The translations under genes were made by a program, and so were the position numbers. Shown here piece by piece: positions 9,688-16,008 of a stretch of DNA of 16,008 nucleotides; positions within the stretch are counted from its first letter, which is position 1; the number at the start of each line of letters is the position of its first letter. Source of the stretch: Amoebophrya sp. AT5.2 (lineage: Eukaryota; Sar; Dinophyceae; Syndiniales; Amoebophryaceae); the NCBI GenBank assembly GCA_005223375.1, contig RXOD01005083.1, positions 1-16,008 on the forward strand. The letters run 5' to 3'. The notes beneath the pieces are model-generated. The model was not told the origin of the DNA, ran no database searches, and saw only the letters and a program-made list of their open reading frames with translations.

Positions 9688-11794
9688 ATGGCCACCGCGC
9701 GTCCCACTGTGTCCGTGTACCTGGCGGACAAGCCGTCGGAAACCGCCAAGAAGGCCGTGTGCCTGCCGCACGTCTTCTCCTGCGCCCTCCGCCCGGACAT
9801 CGTTCGCTACGTTCACAGGAACATGAACAAGAACCGCCGCCAGGCTTGCGCCGTCAAGGACCAGGCTGGCTACGACACCGCCGCTGCCTCCTGGGGTACC
9901 GGCCGCGCCGTCGCCCGTATCCCCCGTGTGCCGGGTGGTGGTACCCAGCGCTCTGGACAGGGTAATTTACAACTTTTCAATCATTTCGTCTCATATCATA
10001 AAGTGGTTTGGATTTGGAACTTACATTTTCAGCATTGCAGTTTAATTTCCAGCACCAGTTCTCGGCTTAGGAAGTCAATTTTTTAGACAAGAGGCAACCG
10101 AAGATAACTACTTGTGTAGGTGGTTTATTTTTGGCGATGTCCGATGAGCAACTTCGTTCCACGCCCAAATCGTCATCGATCAAACTGCAAGTAATATGTG
10201 CTGACCCGAACATTCTAAAAAAAATATGTCCGTAAACAGGTGCTTTCGGAAACATGTGCCGTGGTGGTGGCATGTTCAACCCGACCAAGACTTGGCGCCG
10301 CTGGCACCGGAAGACCAACGTGACGCAGAAGCGTCACGCCCTGGCCACCGCTATCGCTGCTTCCGCCGTCCCCGCCCTGGTCATGGCTCGTGGCCACCGC
10401 GTCGAAGACGTACTTTCATTTGTGAATTCTTGCGTAGCCTCCTGGCAGGTTCTCCCACTTCCTTGATTGAGCGCAAGTAGCTGAGTGTTATTCTGTGTAA
10501 ATCTTTATTTCTTGGGGTTCCGCTTGCGCTTCCCTGCTCCTGCAGACGTAGTACCGCAGAGGTGCAAATCCAAATGTGAATGCCATCGGTCGTCTTCACC
10601 ATCAACTTCTCCTGTACCAGGTTCCGGAGATGCCGTTGGTTGTCTCGGACAGCGCGAATAAGATCGAGAAGACCAAGGACGCCGTGAAACTTCTGAAGGA
10701 CTTGGGCTGCAGTGCTGACCTGGAGAAGGTGATCGACTCCAAGAAGATCCGTGCCGGACGCGGAAAGGCCCGCAACCGCCGCTACGTCATGCGCAAGGGA
10801 CCCCTGATCGTCCACAACATGACCAAGGAAGAGTGCACCGAAGGTACTTGCTACTTGCTCAAGATGTTCGACTCAGGCTTAGAACCTGGCGAAGACGGTA
10901 ACGGTATCAGCGCGTGATGAAACTTATTTGGGATCAACCATCCGAGCGCCTAAGCGGTGCGGTGTGGATCCGATAACGACAAGCATATGTCTGACTCGTG
11001 AGTGGACTCACTAACACTATATCACACAAATCGGACCAACGCCAAGCACTGCCACTGCCTGATGACGCTTATACTTTTTTGGATCAACCAACGTAGCTTC
11101 AGCGGTGCCGATTCGAAAAACGACAAGCATATGTCTGATATACTTTCAGTTTCATTAAGGCACTCTAACGTCGTCGCTACTGAACCTAACGATGACTCCT
11201 TCTCACATTCTAAGCCCATCGTGAACTACAGGCTCTTCCCTGGCGAAGGCGTTCCGCAACATTCCGGGTGTTGACGTGTGCCACGTGGACCGCCTGAACC
11301 TGCTCCAGATGGCCCCGGGTGGTGCGTTCGGCCGCTTCGTCATCTACACCGAGTCCGCTGTCAAGCGTCTTTCGGAGCTGTTCGGCTCGTACAAGGGCGG
11401 TGCTCCGCTGAAGAAGGGCTACACGCTTCCCCGCGCCATGATGACCAACGCCGACATTGCCCGCATCGTCAACTCCAACGAGGTCCAGTCCGTGCTGGTT
11501 CCCCGCAAGGAGCAGGCGAAGGCGTACCGCCAGCGCAAGAACCCGCTGAAGAACAAGTCCGTGCTCGGCCGCCTGTGCCCGTGGTCCTCCACCCAGAAGA
11601 AGATCGCGGCGTCCGCCCACGTGAAGGGAACCAAGGTGCAGAAATCCATCGCTGCGAAGAAGGAGAAGAACGCCGCCAAGAAGTCCTCCCTGAAGGCTTC
11701 CTCCCGCGCGTACTTCAAGGAGCTGCTCGACGCCTACAAGCCGAAGGTGTCTGCCGCCGGCGAGGCTGCCGAGGCCGCGGCCGGCGAGGAGTAA
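9688..11794 (+). CDS. RPL4: Cytosolic large-subunit ribosomal protein uL4 (RPL4), four exons
   Basis: Exons 9688-9961, 10240-10409, 10621-10843 and 11232-11794 give 409 aa, close to the usual eukaryotic size. uL4 is an early-assembling 60S protein that binds 25S/28S rRNA, and its long internal loop lines the peptide exit tunnel. The sequence matches the eukaryotic protein throughout: [19 protein letters not shown] and [13 protein letters not shown] (tunnel loop), [85 protein letters not shown], and a Lys/Ala-rich tail ending EAAAGEE. The ATG at 9688 has a favourable context (CACACAATGG) and gives the expected N-terminus. Each exon junction was set by restoring the conserved protein. Confidence 0.97.
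9962..10239 (+). other. RPL4 intron 1 (278 nt, phase 1)
   Basis: The donor is GACAGG|GTAATT and the acceptor AAACAG|GTGCTT. Splicing restores Gly (G|GT) in [13 protein letters not shown]. The intron is AT-rich, with CTGACC about 40 nt before the acceptor as a possible branch site. Confidence 0.93.
10410..10620 (+). other. RPL4 intron 2 (211 nt, phase 0)
   Basis: The donor is GAAGAC|GTACTT and the acceptor TACCAG|GTTCCG. Splicing gives [13 protein letters not shown], as in other uL4 proteins. An 8-bp inverted repeat, AGCGCAAG (10470-10477) and CTTGCGCT (10523-10530), could fold the middle of the intron. Confidence 0.93.
10844..11231 (+). other. RPL4 intron 3 (388 nt, phase 1), with internal duplication
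   Basis: The donor is CCGAAG|GTACTT and the acceptor CTACAG|GCTCTT. Splicing gives [15 protein letters not shown]. It is the longest intron in the window and contains two related copies of a block about 80 nt long, plus a decayed copy of the exon-4 start. Branch-like CTAAC occurs at about 11011, 11162 and 11187. Confidence 0.9.
10911..11139 (+). repeat. Tandem imperfect repeat inside RPL4 intron 3
   Basis: Copy 1 (about 10911-10994) and copy 2 (about 11059-11138) share in order TGATGA, CTTAT, GGATCAACCA (10931 and 11081), AGCGGTGC, and the identical 20-mer aacgacaagcatatgtctga (10975 and 11119). The spacing is 150 nt at one anchor and 144 at the other, so small indels separate the copies. 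A 5-bp hairpin, GTGAG-TGGA-CTCAC, follows copy 1 at 10998-11011. Confidence 0.85.
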
Positions 11795-12602
11795 ATCTGT
11801 GTCTGAGACCACCGCATTTGAAGAAAATTCATACACGTGTTGATTCAGAACGGATGGAACGGCAGCTATGAACAACTCGAAGGCCAGCTGTTCTAACTTG
11901 CACCTCCAGAGGTGGATGTTGGAGAAATTGGACTTCGTCAAAGACGGCTGCGGGTCGTACGGACAGATCGGATGCTGTTGGGAAAACGATGAAGACGGAT
12001 TTGGCGCGATTGAACTTTCACTGAAAAATTGGGACTGCCATTTCTCGAGAACCTACTTTTCGGAGCTTATGGACGAGATTCACTCTTGAACATTTCTCCG
12101 TGCTACCAAGATGAAAACCACTACCAGACTTAACAAAAACTTACGGGGAGCGCTGTGTGCTCGCTGGTACTTCTCTGCACCTTTTCAGAACAAAGAAGTT
12201 GTGTTCACCGCTGAGGCGACGTGAAGTCGGTACTGCTTGATGAAATCTCCAGTGCAAGATGCCTCTGCCTGATTTAGATGTGAGAGGGGATGAGGTGTAG
12301 CAATGATGAGAGAAGAGGAGCACTCTACTGAACACGGAGAGGCGATGTAATTCTGCGCAACTATAGTACCTGCTTGCAACTCTATGCCCTTGCTCGCCAA
12401 AGGGATGTGCAGAAGATCAGTGGAGGAACCACCCGAGCAACATGTTCAACACAAAAGATACTTTTTGAGTGACAATTCCTGGTCATCGCGGCCATCTTCA
12501 GTACGTAGTTGTTTACTTTTGAATTTGAGCAAGGAGCTTTAGCTTTCGTATACCAACGTTCCACCACCTCTTCGCGCTCCACATCTTCAGTCCCGAATAA
12601 AT
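11795..12602. other. Intergenic spacer between RPL4 and heme lyase
   Basis: Holds the RPL4 3' UTR, the candidate small ORF at 11868-12089 and the heme lyase 5' region. Short minus-strand ORFs at 12141-12400 have no recognisable product. I see no other structure. Confidence 0.55.
11868..12089 (+). CDS. Unrecognised 73-codon ORF downstream of RPL4
   Basis: An ATG-initiated frame of 73 aa with an in-frame stop upstream (TGA at 11841). The peptide is rich in Trp, Cys and acidic residues, for example GQIGCCWENDEDGFGAIEL and WDCHFSRTYFSELMDEI. It has no signal peptide, membrane segment or known motif. It starts 73 nt after the RPL4 stop, so it could be no more than open 3'-UTR sequence. Product and expression are unknown. 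Confidence 0.22.
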   Translation: MNNSKASCSNLHLQRWMLEKLDFVKDGCGSYGQIGCCWENDEDGFGAIELSLKNWDCHFSRTYFSELMDEIHS

Positions 12603-13884
12603 ATGGGCGGATCCTCCACTGGTGATGGCGACTGCGCAGCTGGTGCTGAAGCACCGGCGCCTCCGAAATGCCCCTTCGAGGGCTCGCAGTCTTCCTGGCT
12701 CGCCGCATTCTGCCCGTATAAGAAAAAGCAAACCTCAGCGGAAAGTATTGCGACGGCCACGGGAGCCACAACTGGCACTAGTACAACGATGTCGCCATCT
12801 TCGTCTTCGGGTTCAGCATCTTTATCGGCCAGCGTCGTCTACCTGGAAGAGGCTGGAGGCGGTGCGTCGGCAACAATGGCGGAGGGGCGGGCTTCCCGCC
12901 TGAACAAAGCGTTACTCGCCTCCGGTGGCGGGATGTGCCCTATGCGCGGCAGTGGTGCCGCCGCTGCCTCCCACGGAGATTCCGCGAGCAGCTCCTCGGA
13001 TCAGATGGTGGACGACGACAGGCCCTTCATTAACCCGCGCAACATGATGCCGTCGATGTTGAACGACGCACTTCCGTCGGACAATGTCGCATTCGACAAG
13101 ACGCGGGAGGTTTCCTCCATACCCAAGACGGGGGAGGACGTTGGAACCTCCTGGGTGTACCCGTCACCGCAACAATTTTACAATGCCTTGAGAAGGAGAG
13201 GGAAGGTGGACGAACAGGACCAACTGGAGAAGGGAAACACGATGGACAGCGTCGTGTTTGCGCACAACGTAACAAACGAGCGGACTTGGAGCGAGATATT
13301 GGAATGGGAAAAATTGCACTACGAAAAATGCAAGGATCCGTCGCTCCTCAGCTTCGTCGGAAAATCGGAGGAGCTCAGCGCAGGGGGGTATTCACCACAA
13401 ATGATATGGAGTGTGTCAGTCGAGCGCAAAGTCCTAGGCAATAATGCCATAGATTCAACAAGAGCGTCATTATCGAAGAAACTGTTGTTCGCTACAACAT
13501 ATTTACAATCGCTCTTCCGTACTATGGCGTGCGCGTGTGCGCACTTCCGCTTGAGGCGCCCCCCCCCTGAAATCAAATGCATTCCTCGCACGCAAACCCC
13601 ACAGGTACTTTTCCAAGTACTTTCGGCGACGGGGAGCACCGTTTGACCGGCACGACTGGCTGGTTGACCGTTGCGGGACGCAACAGGTCCGGTACATCAT
13701 CGACTATTATGACGATCCGGATGCGGCCGACACGCACGGCCTCGACATATCGTTGGTGACGCGGCCGGCCCCAGATTCTTTCCAGAATCTGTACGACAGA
13801 TTGCGCAAGCCGTTCTGGGACAGATTTGGCCCGGGTGGACTAGCAGGAGGTGGAGGCAATCCGGACGGGGCCAGTAAACCCTAA
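12603..13884 (+). CDS. HCCS: Cytochrome c-type heme lyase (holocytochrome c synthase, HCCS), two exons
   Basis: Exons 12603-13387 and 13605-13884 give 354 aa, longer than human HCCS (268 aa). The enzyme sits on the inner mitochondrial membrane facing the intermembrane space and joins heme to the CXXCH motif of cytochromes c (System III). Seen here: CP heme-binding motifs at C23-P24, C37-P38 and C112-P113; NPRNMMPSMLNDALPSD; SSIPKTGEDVGTSWVYPSPQ (171-190); HNVTNERTWSEILEWEKLH with H221 at the position of the human heme-ligand His154; SLLSFVGKSEELS; then in exon 2 APFDRHDWLVDRCGTQQVRY and IIDYYDDPDA. The extra length is a Ser/Ala-rich linker between the second and third CP motifs (about 43-110) and a Gly-rich tail. 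The family is certain. Whether the target is cytochrome c, c1 or both cannot be told from sequence. Confidence 0.96.
13388..13604 (+). other. Heme lyase intron (217 nt, phase 2)
   Basis: The donor is CAGGGG|GTATTC and the acceptor CCACAG|GTACTT. Splicing restores Gly (GG|G) and joins GKSEELSAG to GYFSKYFRRRGAPFDRHDW, as the family requires. Inside lie a run of nine C (13559-13567) and a perfect hairpin, GTGCGC-GTGT-GCGCAC (13529-13544). Confidence 0.9.
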
Positions 13885-14357
13885 GCCGTTCCTCCCAGCA
13901 GTCCCCGCAGTGGAGAAGTGAGCGAGTAAATCTAGCGAGAAGAAGATCGAGAAACTACATGTTGGGATCGCGGTCTGGGTCAGGAGTGCAGCTGCCACTG
14001 AAACAAGTAAATGAACATCGTGACAAAGTGCCCTCGAAATTAGAGTTGAAAGGAAACTGGTGTTGCCAAAACGACTGTACGTGTGAAGGGGTGGGGGTCG
14101 CGCAATTGTAAAATAGAGTCGTTTGAGATCGGCGGTAAAGTCACGAAGCGCCGGGCGGAAGCGGACTTCTGCGACGAAGTGGTCACAAGAAGGAGTCTGT
14201 GGCGCGAAATCTTTCGTCGTCGCGTGCCGCCTCGGACTGAGGTGCTTGATTTCGCCGTGTCGTGGATCTAGATCGTCGATCACGGTCGGCTCGAGGTAGG
14301 CGGAGGTATTCGCTCTCGCAACTATATCGTGGTCCGGCCATGGCTGAGACGTGAAAA
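13885..14357. other. Intergenic spacer between heme lyase and DOT1-like gene
   Basis: A 473-base spacer. A minus-strand frame stays open across all of it (13840-14586), and a 62-codon + ORF lies at 14083-14271. Neither product resembles a known protein. No promoter element is recognised. Confidence 0.55.
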
Positions 14358-15785
14358 ATGTCGGTGTTTTCGTCCGGTCCATTTTTCCCGCGTTTCGTAC
14401 GTCGGATTTTCGCGCTGCTTGCCGTGGCCTTTCACTGTCTCCATGAGACCGCAAAGGAAGCAGGTGTACGAGCAGTGAAGGCAAATGGCATTCGGTTTCG
14501 TTTCTCGTCCGGGACGCCACTCCCTCGGCGTCTTCCTCGCGCCGGCCGTGAGCGGTGGCAGCTCTCACAACAGACAGCGCAAACACAATTCCTTCCGCAG
14601 GCCGCGAATTCCTTCGCGCACCAGCCGAATGCTGATCGCGTCACGGAGCGACCTGCAGAATCGATGCGATCAGCCGGAATGCAGACGGCCCCACAGGTCA
14701 CGACTCCCGCCGAAATCCTCGCCCTGCTCCAGCGATCGGCTGCCACCGATATAGAAGAAGCCGCGGCAGGGGGAAAAACAAAAAGCGGCCTGGGGGCGAC
14801 TCACGTCGACGGGCATCAACATCACCTCCGCGGTTTCCCCGAGCGTACGGCCTGCGCTATTGATCTGCTCGAGGACGCGTACAAGGATTTGAGCGGCTTC
14901 GGCACGCCCGAGGACGAGGCGGCGGCCTTGCGGAAGGTCGGTGGGGATCCCACCTACGGCGAGATTCTGCCCGAGTCCTTCGCCCACGTGCTCGCGGCCT
15001 TCAACGGGACCACAGCGTCGGACGTGTACTACGACCTGGGCGCCGGCATCGGCAAAACGGTCCTGCAGGCGGCGCTGACGACGCCGGTGAAGCAGGCGCT
15101 GGGAGTCGAGTTCGAGCGCAGCCGCGTGCTCGACTCGTGGACTGCGCGGGAGCGACTGGTGGGCGCCTTGCTTTCTGTTGACGACGTCGCGGCAAGATAC
15201 CCGAACACGTGTGGAAAACTCTACGCGCAGCTGGCTGGTGGCGAGGGGGCCAGTGAGGCGGCTGTGGCGGCGCTTGACCAGGTCGTCTTGGGGCGCGGCA
15301 CTGAAGATGAAGATGAACCACAGACGGCCCAAGGAGAAGAGTCCGAAGATGGTCGTCTTTGGAAAAAACTGACGGGGCACCACCACCAGGAGCCTCAAAG
15401 CATGTTGTACAACATTCTCACGTCGGGATTCTCATCAACTTTGTTTAGCGACGAGGAAGCGAATGAAAAGGGGACCTCCACAGAAAAGGTCCTCGATCAC
15501 GACGGGCTGCTGGAACGGATGCAGCTCTTGCAGAATGATTTCGCGCACGCGGACCTCCGGAACGCTACGCTGGTGTACACGTGCTCCACGTGCTTCAGCG
15601 AGGCTCTACTGAGCACCATTTGCGAGAAGCTGCCTGCTGCGACGCTGCGGTATTTCGCAACGCTGGCGAACGTGGACAGTGTGCCAGCGTGCAGCGAAAA
15701 ACTGCAGCACGTAAGGACGCTCACCCTGCCGATGACGTGGAGCTCGGACACACACGTCTACCTCTACCAGCCGAAGCAGCCATGA
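14358..15785 (+). CDS. DOT1-like SAM-dependent methyltransferase (putative histone-lysine methyltransferase)
   Basis: A single open frame of 475 aa. DOT1 enzymes methylate histone H3 Lys79 using SAM bound in a class I methyltransferase fold, not a SET domain. Visible hallmarks are PTYGEILPESFAHVL (198-212; DOT1 has a YGE-type motif here), VYYDLGAGIGKTVLQAAL (223-240, motif I, the SAM glycine loop), GVEFERS (249-255, acidic residue after strand 2), and NDFAHADLRNATLVYTCSTCF (393-413, like the DOT1 DF...D.. and NSTCF-type strand-4 segment). Two things are odd. Residues about 13-28 form a hydrophobic stretch after Arg residues, like a signal peptide or anchor. And about 135 residues, partly acidic, lie between strand 2 and the NDF motif, where DOT1 usually has far fewer. 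The start may be M103 or M108 instead, which would remove the hydrophobic part. The fold call is firm, but the H3K79 substrate is only inferred. Confidence 0.8.
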   Translation: MSVFSSGPFFPRFVRRIFALLAVAFHCLHETAKEAGVRAVKANGIRFRFSSGTPLPRRLPRAGRERWQLSQQTAQTQFLPQAANSFAHQPNADRVTERPAESMRSAGMQTAPQVTTPAEILALLQRSAATDIEEAAAGGKTKSGLGATHVDGHQHHLRGFPERTACAIDLLEDAYKDLSGFGTPEDEAAALRKVGGDPTYGEILPESFAHVLAAFNGTTASDVYYDLGAGIGKTVLQAALTTPVKQALGVEFERSRVLDSWTARERLVGALLSVDDVAARYPNTCGKLYAQLAGGEGASEAAVAALDQVVLGRGTEDEDEPQTAQGEESEDGRLWKKLTGHHHQEPQSMLYNILTSGFSSTLFSDEEANEKGTSTEKVLDHDGLLERMQLLQNDFAHADLRNATLVYTCSTCFSEALLSTICEKLPAATLRYFATLANVDSVPACSEKLQHVRTLTLPMTWSSDTHVYLYQPKQP

Positions 15786-16008
15786 TGGCCGCGCAAGTCT
15801 TCGATGCGCAGAGGGCATTTTGATTTTTTTTTCTCTGATTGTTGTAAAACGCGTACTCGTTGGAGCGGGAACGAAGACTGATCAATGCAGATCTTCTTCA
15901 CTGCATTGAAGACGCATTCCGGAATTGACGGCTTCCGCATGGATGTTTGGGACGATATACTTCATCGGAGCTGCGATAATAGCAGTCGAGTGAGTAATAT
16001 GTGTTGAA
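15786..16008. other. 3' flank of the DOT1-like gene to the window edge
   Basis: Contains a T-rich stretch directly after the stop (GATTTTTTTTTCTCTGATTG) and the 9-bp hairpin at 15882-15909. No further ORF or RNA gene is seen before the window ends. Confidence 0.5.
15882..15909. repeat. Perfect 9-bp inverted repeat, hairpin in the DOT1-like gene's 3' flank
   Basis: TCAATGCAG (15882-15890) is the exact reverse complement of CTGCATTGA (15901-15909), with the 10-nt loop ATCTTCTTCA. It lies about 97 nt after the stop codon and a run of T (15823-15832), within what should be the 3' UTR or the next spacer. A direct GAAGAC repeat (15874 and 15908) brackets it. Confidence 0.65.

Noticed and set aside
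11210..11941. 243-codon minus-strand ORF
   Set aside because: Antisense to RPL4 exon 4, which is a certain gene. Its Leu/Gly/Arg-rich composition is the expected complement of that exon's GC-rich third positions.
13840..14586. 248-codon minus-strand open frame across the heme lyase/DOT1 spacer
   Set aside because: It overlaps the ends of two well-supported + genes, opens with GTG not ATG, and shows no known motif. It is longer than expected by chance across the spacer, so antisense transcription could be checked, but I cannot support a gene.

Overview
This is nuclear DNA of a microbial eukaryote. Five protein-coding genes, or parts of genes, can be supported, and all are on the + strand. At least four are split by short GT-AG introns of 90 to 388 nt. 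The proteins include a cytosolic ribosomal protein uL4, a DBP2/DDX5-type RNA helicase and a System III cytochrome c heme lyase, which is a eukaryote-only enzyme. I deduced seven coding introns by joining conserved protein segments. In all seven the exon resumes with G after the AG acceptor (AG|G), and in five it resumes with GT. An invariant G after the acceptor, plus a one-way gene array and moderately high coding GC, fits a dinoflagellate-type alveolate. A compact-genome syndinian relative (Amoebophrya-like) is my best guess, but this is inference. All donors here are GT and I saw no dinoflagellate spliced-leader sequence.

Layout: (1) 1-3559, the 3' part of a large low-complexity, probably nuclear protein of unknown function, two exons, open at the left edge. 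(2) 3560-4509, AT-richer spacer. (3) 4510-6906, DEAD-box RNA helicase, three exons, 619 aa. (4) 6907-9687, a long spacer with several small inverted repeats and, just before the next gene, either a tiny two-exon coding unit or the 5'-UTR intron of the next gene (about 9147-9637). (5) 9688-11794, ribosomal protein L4, four exons, 409 aa. Its third intron holds a decayed tandem duplication and a copy of the exon-4 start. (6) 11795-12602, spacer with an unrecognised 73-codon ORF. (7) 12603-13884, holocytochrome c synthase, two exons, 354 aa. (8) 13885-14357, spacer. (9) 14358-15785, intronless DOT1-like SAM-dependent methyltransferase, 475 aa, with an unusual hydrophobic N-terminus and a long insertion. 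(10) 15786-16008, 3' flank with a 9-bp hairpin.

The genes do not form a pathway. They are housekeeping functions: translation, RNA remodelling, mitochondrial cytochrome c maturation and possibly chromatin methylation. I found no mobile-element ORF, CRISPR array, rRNA or tRNA. The most interesting material is in the introns: repeated sequence inside three of them, a shared GTACTT donor, and the AG|GT restart, all of which bear on how introns are gained in this lineage.
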